Shown here in pieces: positions 24,901 through 36,190 of a DNA stretch of 64,000 bases. The notes below the pieces were generated by a model. That model was not told where the DNA came from and searched no databases. It saw nothing but the letters and a program-made list of their open reading frames with translations. A program made the translations under genes and the position numbers. Where the stretch lies: positions 286,975,533-287,039,532 of the forward strand of contig CM041778.1 in NCBI GenBank assembly GCA_023374045.1, written 5' to 3'. Each line of letters starts with the position of its first letter. The stretch's first letter is position 1. Origin of the DNA: Limonium bicolor. Lineage: Eukaryota > Streptophyta > Magnoliopsida > Caryophyllales > Plumbaginaceae.

Positions 24901-25815
24901 CGGCTGGAGAACAAGGAACAAGAAGCTCAAAACTTGGAAATTCTTATTTTGCAAATGAGAGCTAGAAATGATGGATTTTCGAATTTCTTTTTACCTCAAA
25001 ACAATAAGAAGAGGGAGAAGCTTCCAACGGTGGTCTCAAAATTCAAAAAGGGTCATACCCATGGAGATGAAATTGGAGCTTTTTTATTTTTTAAAAGAGG
25101 AAGATGCTCTCCTTGACAAGGGGATTCCAACGGTATAGTTTTTATAATTTTTGGACAAGTATTGGGTGCTCAAAAATGAGGAAGAAGATGGAAGCTGGTT
25201 TGGCTTCTTCAAATCGCCATTGGAGGAGCTTGTCAAGAAGAAGAAAATCAGAGAGGGAGGAGGGAATATGGTGGAGTGTGTGAGAGTTGGAGAGAGAGGG
25301 CCCAAAAGTAAGGTAAGTGTACTTTCTACTTTTTACTTTTCTTATTTTGTCTTTTGTAAATTAGAAACAATTAAGAGAGTGAGGGGGGGAGTAAAACCGA
25401 CCACACACACTCACTCACACAGATTTTTAATTTTTATATTCAAAAGTGGACATGTTAGTTTAGCTTATTTAGACTCACACCCCCACAACTTCCCGGTTTT
25501 TACAGTTTTTACTAACCGGAACCCGTTTTCTAGATTTTTCTCGTTTAATTAATTTTATTGGTTCTAACCCTTCATTAATGTTTATTAATGACTATTTGGT
25601 TGACCAAAATTATTACGAGTCTATTTAACCCGCTTAAAGTCACGTTTTCACGGTTTCCTCAAAAAAACGCTCTTTAAGGTTCATTTGTACTTTTAATCTG
25701 TTTTAAGGATCTGTTTTCTTCGGGATTTGTTTCCTCATGTTTATTTAGGCATAATTAAGCCTTTAAAATCTTCATTAGCCTAATTAATTACTATTTTTAA
25801 TTTCGGGGTATTTCA
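21992..25815 (-). mobile_element. Element C 5' LTR
   Basis: 3824 bp from TGTAACACCCC to GGGGTATTTCA in plus orientation. The outer part (about 25440-25815) resembles the LTR starts of A and B, including the words CTAACCGGAACCCG and TTGACCAAAATT. The middle is diverged and contains a different hairpin array. The right flank begins GGGTT; the matching left flank is outside the window. Confidence 0.9.
23662..23918. repeat. Hairpin array in LTR C
   Basis: Four units of about 70 bp with arms such as GGTCCGGGAC / GTCCCGGACC and spacers containing CTCTCGAACAG. The core differs from the A/B/D type, but the architecture and position within the LTR are the same. Confidence 0.8.
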
Positions 25816-26535
25816 GGGTTGGGAAAGCGAACCTGTTTCGTAGAATTTTAATATGTAACTTTTCACTACTTTTTATTAATGTAATAGTTAATTTCTGTTC
25901 TTCATGCGCTTTGATTCTCTAGCTAATTATCAAAGTAACATTTGTAGTTTTCTAATCAAAATGCGGTGCTGAGATTAGTTAACAAGACATAGGAAGTTAA
26001 ACCGGATTAACAACTAGAAGCGTGACCCCACCTATAGGTTAATCTGTCTCCAATAGGAACTGTTCTTAAAGTGATTGATCTGTTACTGGATTAGAGCATT
26101 AGTCTGCTGCTAGTTCTTCCAGTCAATTAGAATTCATTGTACATGACCCGGTCGGTGAATTATCTATAGTTCATGAGTTTATTGCAAAGTTAGTGAAATT
26201 GTTATTTAATAGGATTTGAAGAAATAGGTTTGCAGAACAACCCGAGGAGCGCCTTTTATCACATTAGTTACCTTTAATTATCACTTTGTTACATTTTATT
26301 GTTTATTAATTATTTTATTTCTTTTCTTTTATTAATTTAGTTACAATTAGATTAATTAAGTAAATCCTGAAAAAGTGATGTTTCTTGTTTTCTTAGTTAA
26401 GTTTAGGTTTCTCAGTTAGTTAATAAATTGTCAATTAATTGAACAAGGAGTCTGAGATCGACAACCCCACTTAATTCACTATTCTGCAAAATGATAGGTA
26501 CACTGCCTAAGTAGAGATAGTAACATATTTCTGCT
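25816..26535. other. Unassigned AT-rich sequence, no gene seen
   Basis: No open frame over 60 codons with recognisable content. The stretch around 26449-26510 (GAGTCTGAGATCGACAACCC followed by GATAGGTACACTGCCTA) has the feel of untranslated retroelement leader sequence, so this may be a fragment of another element, but I cannot assign it. Confidence 0.4.
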
Positions 26536-26932
26536 AACAGCAGAATACCGGGCAATGAAGGGAGTTACAACAGAATACCGGGCCATGAAGAGCGTTACAA
26601 CAGAACTTTCCTGGCTCTTGAGACTACTACACAAGCTTGGAATTATAGGGATCAGACCCATACCCGTTAAATGTGATAATCTCTCAACAATTTATATAGC
26701 CTGAAATCCGGTTCAACACCAAAGAATCAAACATATAGAAATTCATATTCACTTCGTCAGTCAAAAGATACAAGAAGGGCTTATACAAGTCCAGCATATC
26801 CTAAACAAAGGTCAATTGTCAAAATTCCTAACCAAACCACTCACTGGTCGAGACTATACAAGTATACTCAAAGATGTTGGTATGTATCTTAGTAAAGAAC
26901 ATGAGCAGGACTTGAAGGGGAGTGTTAGTTGA
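26536..26932 (+). pseudogene. Ty1/Copia pol 3' end (RNase H)
   Basis: One frame reads EYRAMKSVTTELSWLLRLLHKL, VKCDNLSTIYIA, a TGA, NPVQHQRIKHIEIHIHFV, QEGLIQVQHILNKGQLS and TKPLTGRDYTSILKDVGMYL, the usual C-terminal RNase H region of plant Copia polyproteins. One expected Asp in the IEI-x-IHFV segment is His. A 30-bp tandem duplication repeats EYRAMK-GVTT near 26540-26600. Upstream Copia domains are absent, so this is a truncated 3' remnant. The frame ends by reading into the LTR. Confidence 0.85.
26912..26922 (+). promoter_or_regulatory. Copia polypurine tract
   Basis: TTGAAGGGGAG immediately before the LTR start TGTTAGTTG, the usual arrangement for plant Copia elements. Confidence 0.7.
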
Positions 26933-27413
26933 TTAAGATATGTTGTTATATCAGTTAGTTTATTACCGTTGTATGTTGATAGTTCTGTAAGTAGTATATA
27001 TATCCAACGCTTTGTACAAACTATATACCCATATATTTTCTTCTTTGTTTAATAATACACTAGAAAAAATCAGAATTTTAGTTACAAAGATTCTTACAAC
27101 GATTTAATATCGTTATCATAGTTGTTATTAGTGACAAGAATTTTCGTTACCAAAGATAGTACTACAAAATTAAAAAAATTTGAGACTACAGTAACGATAT
27201 TCTTGTTACAAAATCATATCTTTAGTAACGATATAACTTTTAGAAACGAATAAAAGTCGTTACAATAAATAATTTGATCTTTGGTTACGCCATCACGTGT
27301 AACGACATGTAACGACTTTTATCGTTACAATAAATTAAATTAGTAACGATTTTGATTTTTGGTAACGATTTTTTGTTATTATCAAAAATCTTTATTCTAG
27401 TAGTGATAATACA
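26923..27413 (+). mobile_element. Copia 3' LTR interrupted by a CACTA miniature
   Basis: Starts TGTTAGTTGATT after the polypurine tract. Removing the CACTA insertion and its duplicated ATA leaves about 140 bp ending near AATAATACA. The exact right end is uncertain because the 5' LTR is missing. Confidence 0.65.
27058..27405. mobile_element. CACTA-type miniature element (MITE)
   Basis: 348 bp with termini CACTAGAAAAAATC and (reverse complement of the right end) CACTACTAGAATAAAG, flanked on both sides by the 3-bp duplication ATA. The interior is full of GTTAC/GTAACG words in both orientations, typical of CACTA subterminal repeats. No transposase is present, so it is non-autonomous. Confidence 0.85.
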
Positions 27414-27655
27414 AATAATCTTTTGGGTCAGACATGGTCTCCCTTGATTCATAGCCAGTTCCCCCTCTTGAGCATGTATGCTCGTTAGTTTTAGGATCAA
27501 ATGATAGCTTTTACAATGTCGATAGAGTTTTACAGGGTTCAACGTTTGTTAGCTTAGAGTATGATAGTCTACTAATATTTTGGTGGGAAGCTGAAGTCTT
27601 AACGACACTTATGTTTATTCTAATCTAATTGATATAATTGTCTGTTACTAAAACA

Positions 27656-27929
27656 ATGAGTCTTAGCTACAACCATATGTAGCTATTTTTGGCTACATTT
27701 TTCATGGTACAGTTTGTATAGAGTAAAAGTAAATGTTTTATAAGTTTATTGTACAGTTTATAAAGTTAGTATGTATATTTAGTACAAATTCAGAAATATC
27801 ACAATTCGTTATATACATGTACATATACATCAGTACATTTTTGAATGATCAAATGTATAGTTTTAAATGACCGAATGTACATGTATGTAGCTATTTATAG
27901 CTACATGTGGTTGTAGCCAAGAAATTAGG
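27656..27929. mobile_element. Inverted-repeat miniature element, possibly Mutator-like
   Basis: Imperfect terminal inverted repeats of about 38 bp: left CTTAGCTACAACCATATGTA..., right (reverse complement) CTTGGCTACAACCACATGTA.... The flanks are TACTAAAACA on the left and TACTAAAAACA on the right, which would be a 9-11 bp target duplication of the Mutator type. The interior is about 190 bp of AT-rich DNA with no coding capacity. Confidence 0.6.
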
Positions 27930-28048
27930 TACTAAAAACAGTTCTCACAAAAGTTTACAAGATATCAAGGTATATTTTTTTGTTACACTCTCAACGGGGC
28001 GGGGATATGCCGACGGGCACCGAATGTCTATCCACAATGGAAGAAGAG

Positions 28049-30259
28049 TGAAATACCCATGAATTTTGAGTTAGTATATGTATAATATATAGTTGACTTA
28101 AATAAGTTAATCGTTATGTGGGGACGAATAATCAGTTAGTCGAGAGTGGAATCAATTAAAGGCCTAGGGAAGTTAAAATAATTATCTTACCTTTATTCTT
28201 TTCTAAATTGATATTAAAACATATAATACTACAACACTTTCCTTATCTTTTCTAAATTATTTATTGTAATTTATCCCTCCTCTATTAACCTTACCAGATT
28301 TCCTTATTTCTCTTAAAGGAATTACTAGTACCTAATTAATTACTTATCGGTTCCTAAACAAATTATTTTCCCTAAAAGATAATTTAACTCATCCTTATCT
28401 TCTTACTGTGGCTTAATTACTTATTCTCTCTCCTGTTATCTACAACGTTAATTATTCCCTCTTCTATATTAATTACAACAATACTTAATGATTACATCTT
28501 CCCAATTTATTTACATCGCCCAATCCTATAATTCTTCTTCCATATTATTTACAATACCAACTATTTCTCCCCTTCTTTTAAAACTGATTATATTTTTATC
28601 CAACTAACATTATTACTCTCTTTTCTTAATTTATCTCTATTTAAATCACGATCCCCTGATCTCTTCATCCTCAACGCACGCCACTACGCTCTTCCTTTCC
28701 ATACTCAAACCCTTATTCTTCTTTCCGTCGTTGTTAAGATTCTTCACTGGCCCCAGATCCGATAAGAGTAAGGTTTATTACTTAGGTAGAGTCTCAATTT
28801 GTTTTGGTTGTGATTGGCTAGTTCTAATTGTTGACTATTATAACCCAGACACCAGAATTGATGGCGAACACTTCCTGTAGTGTTGGTGAATTTCCTTCTT
28901 GAGTCACGAGAATAATCAGGTAAATTCTGTGCTCATAATTGTTTTGTTGGTGCGACGTTTTATTCATCAAAAGGTATTTGGAAGCTCTGATTTTAATTGG
29001 GGAATTGGAATTGTATTTCGCATGTTGTGAACTAATGGTGGTATTTGACAATTGGAAATGGATTTGGTTTTAGGAGCTCTTCACTGGAAATTAATTGCTT
29101 TTGGGGTTCTTGGTACTCCCTGATTCACCATGTTGGAGTTCTTGGTGCTCCTTGACTCACCATGTTGGTACTCTGGACCGTGACCATGAATTATTTATAT
29201 TTATATTTTTTACGCTGCATACAATGACTACAGTTAAGCTCTATGATCTACTCTATGGGACTGCTGTTTCATAGGGGGTGTGCACACTTAAGGACTTAGG
29301 GTGAGATGGTATGGTAATTCAGTTTGTTATTGACTGTTTGGTTTATTTTGTGGTTGTTTCTTGTTGAAGGCTCCCCAATTTTTTTCTAGATATTAACTGC
29401 TAGAAAGTGGTTTCGGATTGTTAGTTTATTGTTCTGAATGTTTTGTTTACCCAATTGTAAAAGAGATTTCTAAACGTAATTTTACACTATAAGATGGAAT
29501 TTACTCAATTTCACTGATTTGCGTGATCCCTTCGTGCTTTTGTATATTGTTTTCTGATCACAGGTAATTATGGCTGAATTGGGGATTAGGGAACGCGCTA
29601 TCACATAGTCAAGAAAGATGAATGATCTCCGGGATGTGAAGTTGAGTTATGTTGATTTAAAACACTTTTGTTCGAGTTATAATGTTTGGGAGATATTTTG
29701 GAATTGGTTTTGGTTTAATAATGCCTGAGCACTTAATGGGTATTGAGTGTAGCGGTAATGACTTGGTTATTTTATTTCCGCTGCTGTTTAAGTTCAACTT
29801 TGGTTGTTATGTTTAGATTAAAATACTTAACAAATTACATTTCAGTTTGAGTTAATCATATACTGATTTCATTGTTGTTTCCGCTTTGTTCTTTAGTATC
29901 TATGGCTATGTATGTTCATTGGAACATTTTTCTATCTTTTGATATCAGCTTGGTAATTATTTTGTTGCTATCTACCTCTATTTACTCTCTTAAACTCGTA
30001 TTTCAGGACCTGTCCGAATGTCCATCCGGAAATCTAAGATCGGACAGGCCCTGAGAATGTTTTAATTTTTCAATGTTTGAGTGTGTCCGAACATTTGTCC
30101 GAACTTACATGTTCAGACAGCATGCGAGGACGAATCTAACTTGTGAGTTTCGGCTCATGTTCGAACTTACAAGTTCGGACCAACGTTTGGACCACGTAAG
30201 GAATTTTATTAGAACTTGTGTCCGAACTTACATGTTCAGACACATGTTCGGACGACCTT
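28049..30259 (+). mobile_element. Element E: solo LTR, left part
   Basis: Begins TGAAATACCC at 28049 and continues, after the nested element D, to GGGGTGTTACA at 46090. With D removed it is about 2.5 kb with no internal region, i.e. a solo LTR left by LTR-LTR recombination. The flanking 5-mers are AAGAG and GAGAG, one mismatch from a perfect target duplication. No genes. Most of 28100-30000 is AT-rich unique DNA. Confidence 0.75.
30008..30252. repeat. Hairpin array of solo LTR E, left part
   Basis: Several copies of GTCCGAAC / GTTCGGAC in both orientations, for example GTCCGAACTTACATGTTC. The array continues beyond element D at 45787. It belongs to the same architectural class as the arrays in the other LTRs. 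Confidence 0.75.
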
Positions 30260-33200
30260 TGAAATACCCCAAACCCTTATATGTTGTTTAAATATTAAAA
30301 TATGGTATATTAAGGCTAAATAGTGCCTTAGAAACATTGGTGAACAATTTAAACCATAGAAAACACAATTAAATACCATAAAGGCAATTAGAGCAAAAAT
30401 GAGCTCTAAGCTAGGGATAACCTTGGTTAGGACTCTAAGAGCTTACCAAGACCTTATTTACATGTTAATGAACATGTTAAATCAATTACCAAAGAAAACC
30501 AAGCTTAAAAACAAGTTAAAACATAAAATGTGCTTTAAGGAGTCTTAAAGCACATTTTTGAAAAATTGTCTTGTAAATGGGTTTTGAATGGCTAAATGTC
30601 CATCATTACTCTTTAATTAATATGTGTACTACTTAGTATCACATTAGGAATTCTAAATCAACAGGAAATCAAATATTTCACAATTATGTGCATTGATTAG
30701 TGAATAGTACCCAAATTGTACTAGTTTAAGACATTAATCAATGTAAGTCAATTAAATGGTCAACAAAGACCACAAAACCTCCTAAGTACAATAGGGGCCA
30801 GTTTTTATGTGGTGCGGCACCACTCTTGTTAGTTTAATAAAGTAAGGAAGGATGACTAAGTTAGGTACTATTTGCTTTATTCACTTAAATATCTTTCAAA
30901 CTTCCTTCTTTCCACAATTTCTTTCATTCTTGCTCATTCCCACCATCTCCAGCCTCTCTTCTTCCTTCCTCCATCGGTTTTGCTACAGCACACACCTCAC
31001 CTCCATCTTCCATTGCCATTATCTCCTAGCTCCATATACCAAATTAAATTCTAAGACCACCCTTCTTCTAGTCTTGTCAAGTTCTTCAACCTTGTCTTCT
31101 CAAAATTCCAAATGCTCCATTTCAGTGCCAAGAGGAATCTCCATGGGAGGAGCTTGAGCTCATCTTTTATGCCTTGTTGATCACCTTTGCTTCAAGGTAT
31201 GGAAAAACCAAGAAAAACAACATTTCCTTTCATTTTTGTGTTGACCGAAAATACACCGTATGATGGTGTTTTCTTTTGCCTTGGTTTAGCTTCATTCTAA
31301 TCTTCAAAGGGCTTGGTGGAGTCCTATCTTGCTAGTTAATCCAACTCTCTTCCATTTCCAAGGTAAAACAAGCATTTAAGTGTTTTAAGACATTATTTAA
31401 AATTAGGGTTTATAAGTGAGTCTAAGCTTGAAGCTTGAATGCTCATTACCCTTACTGATGTATTGGATAGAAGGTTGACAAGTGATCAAGCTTCCTTGCT
31501 AATTTTCAGTCCAAGAATACAAGGAAAGAAACCTTGGAGAAAAGAGGTAAACAAACTAACCTAATGTAGTTTTAATGCCTTAAGGAAAATGAGCTTGAAT
31601 TGCTTATTAAAACTACCTAAAGAGCCAATGGTAAATGAGTTAGTAAAATACCCACAAGGAGATTATTAAGGACATATGTTATGTTGAGTGTATTTGTAGG
31701 TCAAAGGCAATTATGATGTGGAAATTCAGTGTTTAAGGTTTATGCAACTTAAGGGCCTAAGAGCCATGTCATTTAAGGGCCTAAGTGCCAAGCAATTTAA
31801 ATTATGCACTATATTGTGATGTAGTGTAATTGGGTGTGTGTGAGAATGTTCTTGATGGATTTAGGTGTTCTTGATAGTTTAAGGGTGAAAACTATGTGCT
31901 TTGGTGTAACAATGTGCTAGTAGAACCCATGTCAAAATATGACTAATGTACAAGGAATTTTAAGTGGTTAAATGAGATTTGGTGAACTAGGAAGTGCTAT
32001 GAATGACTAAGTGCTCTATTGGTGAAAGAAAATAATTTAAGGAGTTCTTGAGTGTTAAAATGACTTAGGCAATATCTTAGAGGATTTAGGAATCAAATGA
32101 GTGTTATGGGATACACCCAAAGTCATGGTGAGATTGTGTTTAGGACTTATGCAATTATTGGTAAACAAGGAGAAAAATAATGTCTTGTAGGGAGGAGGTA
32201 TAAACTTGTGGAGAAACTTCAAGTAGTTGTATAAAGGAATTTTGGATGGTGAACGATGCTTGGGAGATGATATTGTTGGTGATGAGGAAACACCTTGGGA
32301 TAGTTGCTATCATAGGTATGAAACACCACTTAGAAGTCTAAGGAAAAACATTATAGTGTAAAAGATTTTGTAAGAATTTGTGTAATGATTAAGGAGGTTT
32401 ATGGTGAGTGATTTAAGGAGTTTGGTGGAGGTCTTAAGGTGTGGTTGAGGTGCTCAAATGAGGTTAGAACATACTAGGTTATGTAAGGTGAAGTTTGGAG
32501 TCAAATATGCATTTATAAACAAAGGTCTGCTCCAGACCGACCTTGGGGACCGGACCTGCAAGGTCGGTCGAGCCCAGTTTACCTAGCCAGAGAACTCTCT
32601 GGAATGGACCGACCTTGGGGACCGGACTTGCAAGGTCGGTCGGGCTTAAATTACAAAAGGGAAAAACGTTCTGGCATGGACCGACCTTGTGGACCGGACT
32701 TGCAAGGTCGGTCGGAGTAAAATTTTCTAACGGTAATATCTTCTGGAATGGACCGACCTTGGGACCGGACTTAGCAAGGTCGGTTGTAGTGCAAATTTTC
32801 AAACCCAGATGTCACTAGAATGGACCAACCTTGGGTAAGGTCGGTCGGTAAGGTCGGTCGACCCAAAACTTGTAAAAAAAAAGGAAACAAAAAAAGTGTG
32901 GTTTCAGTAGTTAACCCTAGGGGGTATAATGAAGGTATCCAAGGGTAAGTTTAAGCATTAAAACATGTCATATAATAATGTAAAATGCTTAGTAAACCGG
33001 AAGTTAAATAAGTTAAATAACTGACATTATTAATCATGTTTAGGAATTGCGTTTGGCGGGACTCGTACGCAGCAAGGACCGAGGTATGGTTTTCTTGCAG
33101 TTTGTTGCCTACCGGTTTACACCGGCTTGTGTGTTGTTTGTTTTTCTGTGTGTTTATGACCTTGTGAGACTAAATCATGAAATGAGCTTACAGTCATTAT

Positions 33201-34356
33201 TGTTAATGTGATGGGTGCGCACCGATACCGGTAACCCCAAATGCGTGCTAATGGTTAGTTCACCAATTCTAGGTAAACGTAAGAGAACGGTATCCGGTAA
33301 TAACGTTCCAATCTAAGGAATGTTCTAACTACGGCTATGTATGAGTTGGTTGTGGTATGTATTACTGATAAGTAACTCACTTCCCTTATATGTCTAACTG
33401 GACTTAAACACTTATTTGTGAATGATTGTGTTAAGTTTTCATTGTGGAACTTCTAACAAGTGCTAACCGGGGAGTGAGGAATCCGGTCGTTCTGGTCACG
33501 CATGTATGTATGGGGGTCGACATCTGAATCAGATTCGGCTCTCTCCTTATGTTAAGGTTGTTTTCCTTTTTGGATTTCAACCACCCACAAGCTTAGCCAA
33601 AGCTTACCTACCTGACTTCCAATCGAGCTAGGGGGAAATTATGTGTTCGGTGTGTACGGATCACTATATCTGTCATGCCTATGTGTTAAGTTACTCGTTC
33701 GACTAACAAAACAGTAACGAGTTTATGTAACAAGCTTAATATGAGGGTGAAACCACTCTCTAGGCTTACAATGTCGACTAACCAACTTGGTTCGTTTTCT
33801 AAAGTGAAATGCTCTCACTATGTATGTGTTATTTTGCTATGCAATATTTCTTGCTATGCTTTATATGTTGTATGTTAAAAATCAATGCCATGTTATCATG
33901 ACAATTGGTTGCGTGTATCCCGATAGTCGATGGGCTGCACGTTAACCATACCAGCCAAGGGTTGCTGAACCCCTTTGGGGGCTCCATATTTATTTGCAGG
34001 ATGAGGATCGAGGAGGCGGAGTGGCTCTAGATTCTTAAGAGTTATGAAATACATTTGGTATATTTTGGATGTTGGGCCCGGGTTGCACCTGTGCTCCCGT
34101 GGCATTATATTTTGGATGTCGTTTGAATTACAGTGATGGTTGTAAATATTTATACTCGGTATATGTTGATGTATTTATGGTTATTAGTTCTATGCGCGGG
34201 AGTCTGATCATCAGACCGGTACAATTGTATGTATTCTGCCTAGTTTGCCACATGGGTGGCTAACGGCGTGTAACACCAAATCGTTTAGTTATCGTTTAGG
34301 TTGTTTATTTCCGCTACTATTATGGTTTTTGTTAAGTACGTAGTTGGGGTGTTACA
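30260..34356 (+). mobile_element. Element D 5' LTR
   Basis: 4097 bp, nearly colinear with 41667-45775; scattered substitutions and small indels suggest moderate age. It contains a pyrimidine-rich stretch (30890-31120), a hairpin array (32527-32870) and no gene. Short frames of about 100 codons in the pyrimidine-rich part are present in both LTRs but resemble no known family. Confidence 0.93.
32527..32870. repeat. Hairpin array in element D 5' LTR
   Basis: Five units of about 72 bp. Arms GACCGACCTTG / CAAGGTCGGTC enclose GGGACCGGACTTG, and units start with TCTGGAATGGACCG. In element orientation this matches the arrays of A and B (TTCCAG and GACCGACC words). Confidence 0.9.
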
Positions 34357-34361
34357 AAAAG

Positions 34362-34373
34362 TGGTATCAGAGC
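34362..34373 (+). promoter_or_regulatory. Primer binding site of element D (tRNA initiator-Met)
   Basis: TGGTATCAGAGC, five bases after the LTR end GTTACA. The following leader (34374-34570) shares ATACCGAG...TTAGGAA words with B and C. Confidence 0.95.
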
Positions 34374-35257
34374 GTCGCTCTGATTACTAGAATACCGAGC
34401 TTTGGAACATACCGAGTTAGGAAACCTAACCATAGTTACCTAAGTAAGAAGATGTGAAAAGGTTAACCACTAACTAAGTGTGGGAACACCTTAATGTCGG
34501 GAACACGTTGCAACCGTTGGAACCGATAAGTGTGCAAGAAAAATGCTAATGAATGTCCATGTGAATACAGATGTCAGGTCGACCAAGAGGAAGAGGTCGC
34601 GGGCACGGTGTTGGTGATATGGGAGACCAGGGTGAGAACACTACGGCACAAGTTATGGCTGAGGCAGTAGCAGCTGCCGTAGCCCAGATGGTTCCCCAGT
34701 TGGTGGCTGCGATGCATCAGCAGCAGCAGCAAGGCGGTGCGGACCAACAAGGGCCACAACCGCAACCACAGCCGCGCAAGACCAACTGGGTCAAGGCGTT
34801 GGCAGATTTGAGACCCCCGTATTTTCATGGGGAGACCGACCCTAGTAAGCTGGAGGCGTATATCTTCGAGTTGGAGACCGCCTACGAGACCTTGGATGTG
34901 CCTGCTGGAGCCAAGGTCCGTCTTGCCGCTTACTATCTGAAGGGTTCGGCAAGGAGTTGGTGGAAGCTTGTGAGAGAGGACCGGATGGCTGATCCTGAGT
35001 TTGGTTGGAGGGAGTATACGGCTCTGTGGCCAACCAAGACACCAAACACAAAGGCAGGCCTAGAGCTGGATAGCCTGGATAGCCTGAGGCAGGGGGATAA
35101 GATGTCGGTTAACGACTACTACACCGCTTTCACCGGCCTTATCCACCTGTTACCGGACCTGGGATACTCGAACCGGGTGCTGGTAAACCGTTTCTACAAC
35201 GGACTCAGCCACCGTCTTCGCTATGGGATGGGGCCTGCTGAATATACTACCTTGCAG

Positions 35258-35361
35258 GTAAATAGAATACAGTGTGATGTGAATAAGTGTATACAGTAAG
35301 TGAATGTTAATGTGAGTTTGTGAGTTTGTTTTGCGGGGCATGACTGACATCCTAAGTTCAG
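35258..35361 (+). other. Element D gag intron 1
   Basis: 104 bp, GTAAATAG...AAGTTCAG, AT-rich, phase 0 between TTGCAG and GAGTGC. Position and phase are identical to intron 1 of element C, while the intron sequence is diverged. Confidence 0.85.
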
Positions 35362-35620
35362 GAGTGCTATCATGCCGTTGCAAAGGTTGAGATCATCGTC
35401 TGTTTGAGGGACGAGGAGAATGCGCACAAGCGCAAGGCCTCGAGCGAGGGCCAAAGCAAGCAAGGGTACGGGGGAGGAAAGAAGAAGAAACCTTATCCCT
35501 AGGCCCATAAATGCCAACAACAAGGTGGCAAAGGCCAAGCCCAGACCACTACCGCTGAGGAGCCCCAGAAGCTCACTTATGCCTATGCGGCTAAGCCCTT
35601 ACGCTCTCACCCGCCCAAGG

Positions 35621-35703
35621 GTAACTAATTAATTCCGAATACCGAATTCAAGTGTGTATTGTTATATTGTGAAGTGTGTACAGAATGTGTAATGTGTTAG
35701 CAG
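35621..35703 (+). other. Element D gag intron 2
   Basis: 83 bp, GTAACTAA...GTTAGCAG, phase 1 (CCCAAGG before, CCAGCAC after). Same place as the 79-bp intron of element C. Reading through it hits a stop at once. Confidence 0.82.
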
Positions 35704-36045
35704 CCAGCACGGGTTCTAGACCGGAGCGCCACTACTACTGCAAGTGGTGCAACGGAGACCACCCCGGCAAGGACTGCAAGGGAGAAGATGAACAGTGTCG
35801 CTACTGCAAGAAAATGGGGCACCGTGACTTCGAGTGCTACCAGAATCCCAACGGCAGAAACTACAGGCCTAAGGGGCAATGGAAGGGTAAGGCTGCTGCG
35901 ACCACTGAGGGCCTGAAGGCGACTCACCAGCCATCCTCAACTCAGGGGAACACTGATTCCCGGAAAGGGAAAGGGTCGGGATCCGACAAGGCCGCCCTGA
36001 ATGTGGTGGACCAGTCTGAGGCACCAGAACCCTCTTCTAGACTAG

Positions 36046-36190
36046 GTACCACTTAAACTGTTAAGTGAAATAAGTGATTGCATACCGCATTTCATGCATG
36101 TGTAATAGTGAGTCTAAATGTACAACCACATAAGTAATGAGTTAAAGTATAATGTGAAAGTCACCTAAATTAGGCAATTCTAAACCTTAG
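36046..36190 (+). other. Element D intron 3 (gag to AlkB)
   Basis: 145 bp, GTACCAC...CCTTAG. The upstream exon ends CTAG, and the downstream exon begins GAACCTTC, which keeps the frame into the AlkB domain (G + GA). The same donor would also join in frame to a second acceptor at 37114 (G + GT), skipping AlkB and entering protease. Confidence 0.72.

Larger units (their letters stand above)
34571..36045 (+). pseudogene. gag: Element D gag (three exons)
   Basis: ATG at 34571 opens a basic N-terminus (MSGRPRGRGRGHG) followed by a Gln-rich linker and the gag core (PSKLEAYIFELETAYETL, WWKLVRED, GLSHRLRYGMG). Exon 1 is 34571-35257, exon 2 is 35362-35620 (ECYHAVAKVEIIV... LRSHPPK) and exon 3 is 35704-36045. 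Exon 3 carries CKWCNGDHPGKDC (C-x2-C-x3-H-x4-C) and CRYCKKMGHRDFEC (C-x2-C-x4-H-x4-C). Spliced length is 429 codons plus one base, the phase needed for the next exon. A TAG at 35500 interrupts exon 2; its context suggests a former CAG. Gag packages element RNA in cytoplasmic particles. Confidence 0.88.

Noticed and set aside
30852..31157. 101-codon Leu/Ser/Phe-rich frame present in both D LTRs (also 42255-42560)
   Set aside because: Both copies come from LTR duplication, so conservation is not evidence of coding. The composition follows a pyrimidine-rich tract.
34571..35299. Treating gag of D as ending at the stop in 35297-35299
   Set aside because: Homology with C continues after a GT-AG intron at 35258-35361. 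The residues after LQ in this frame are intron.
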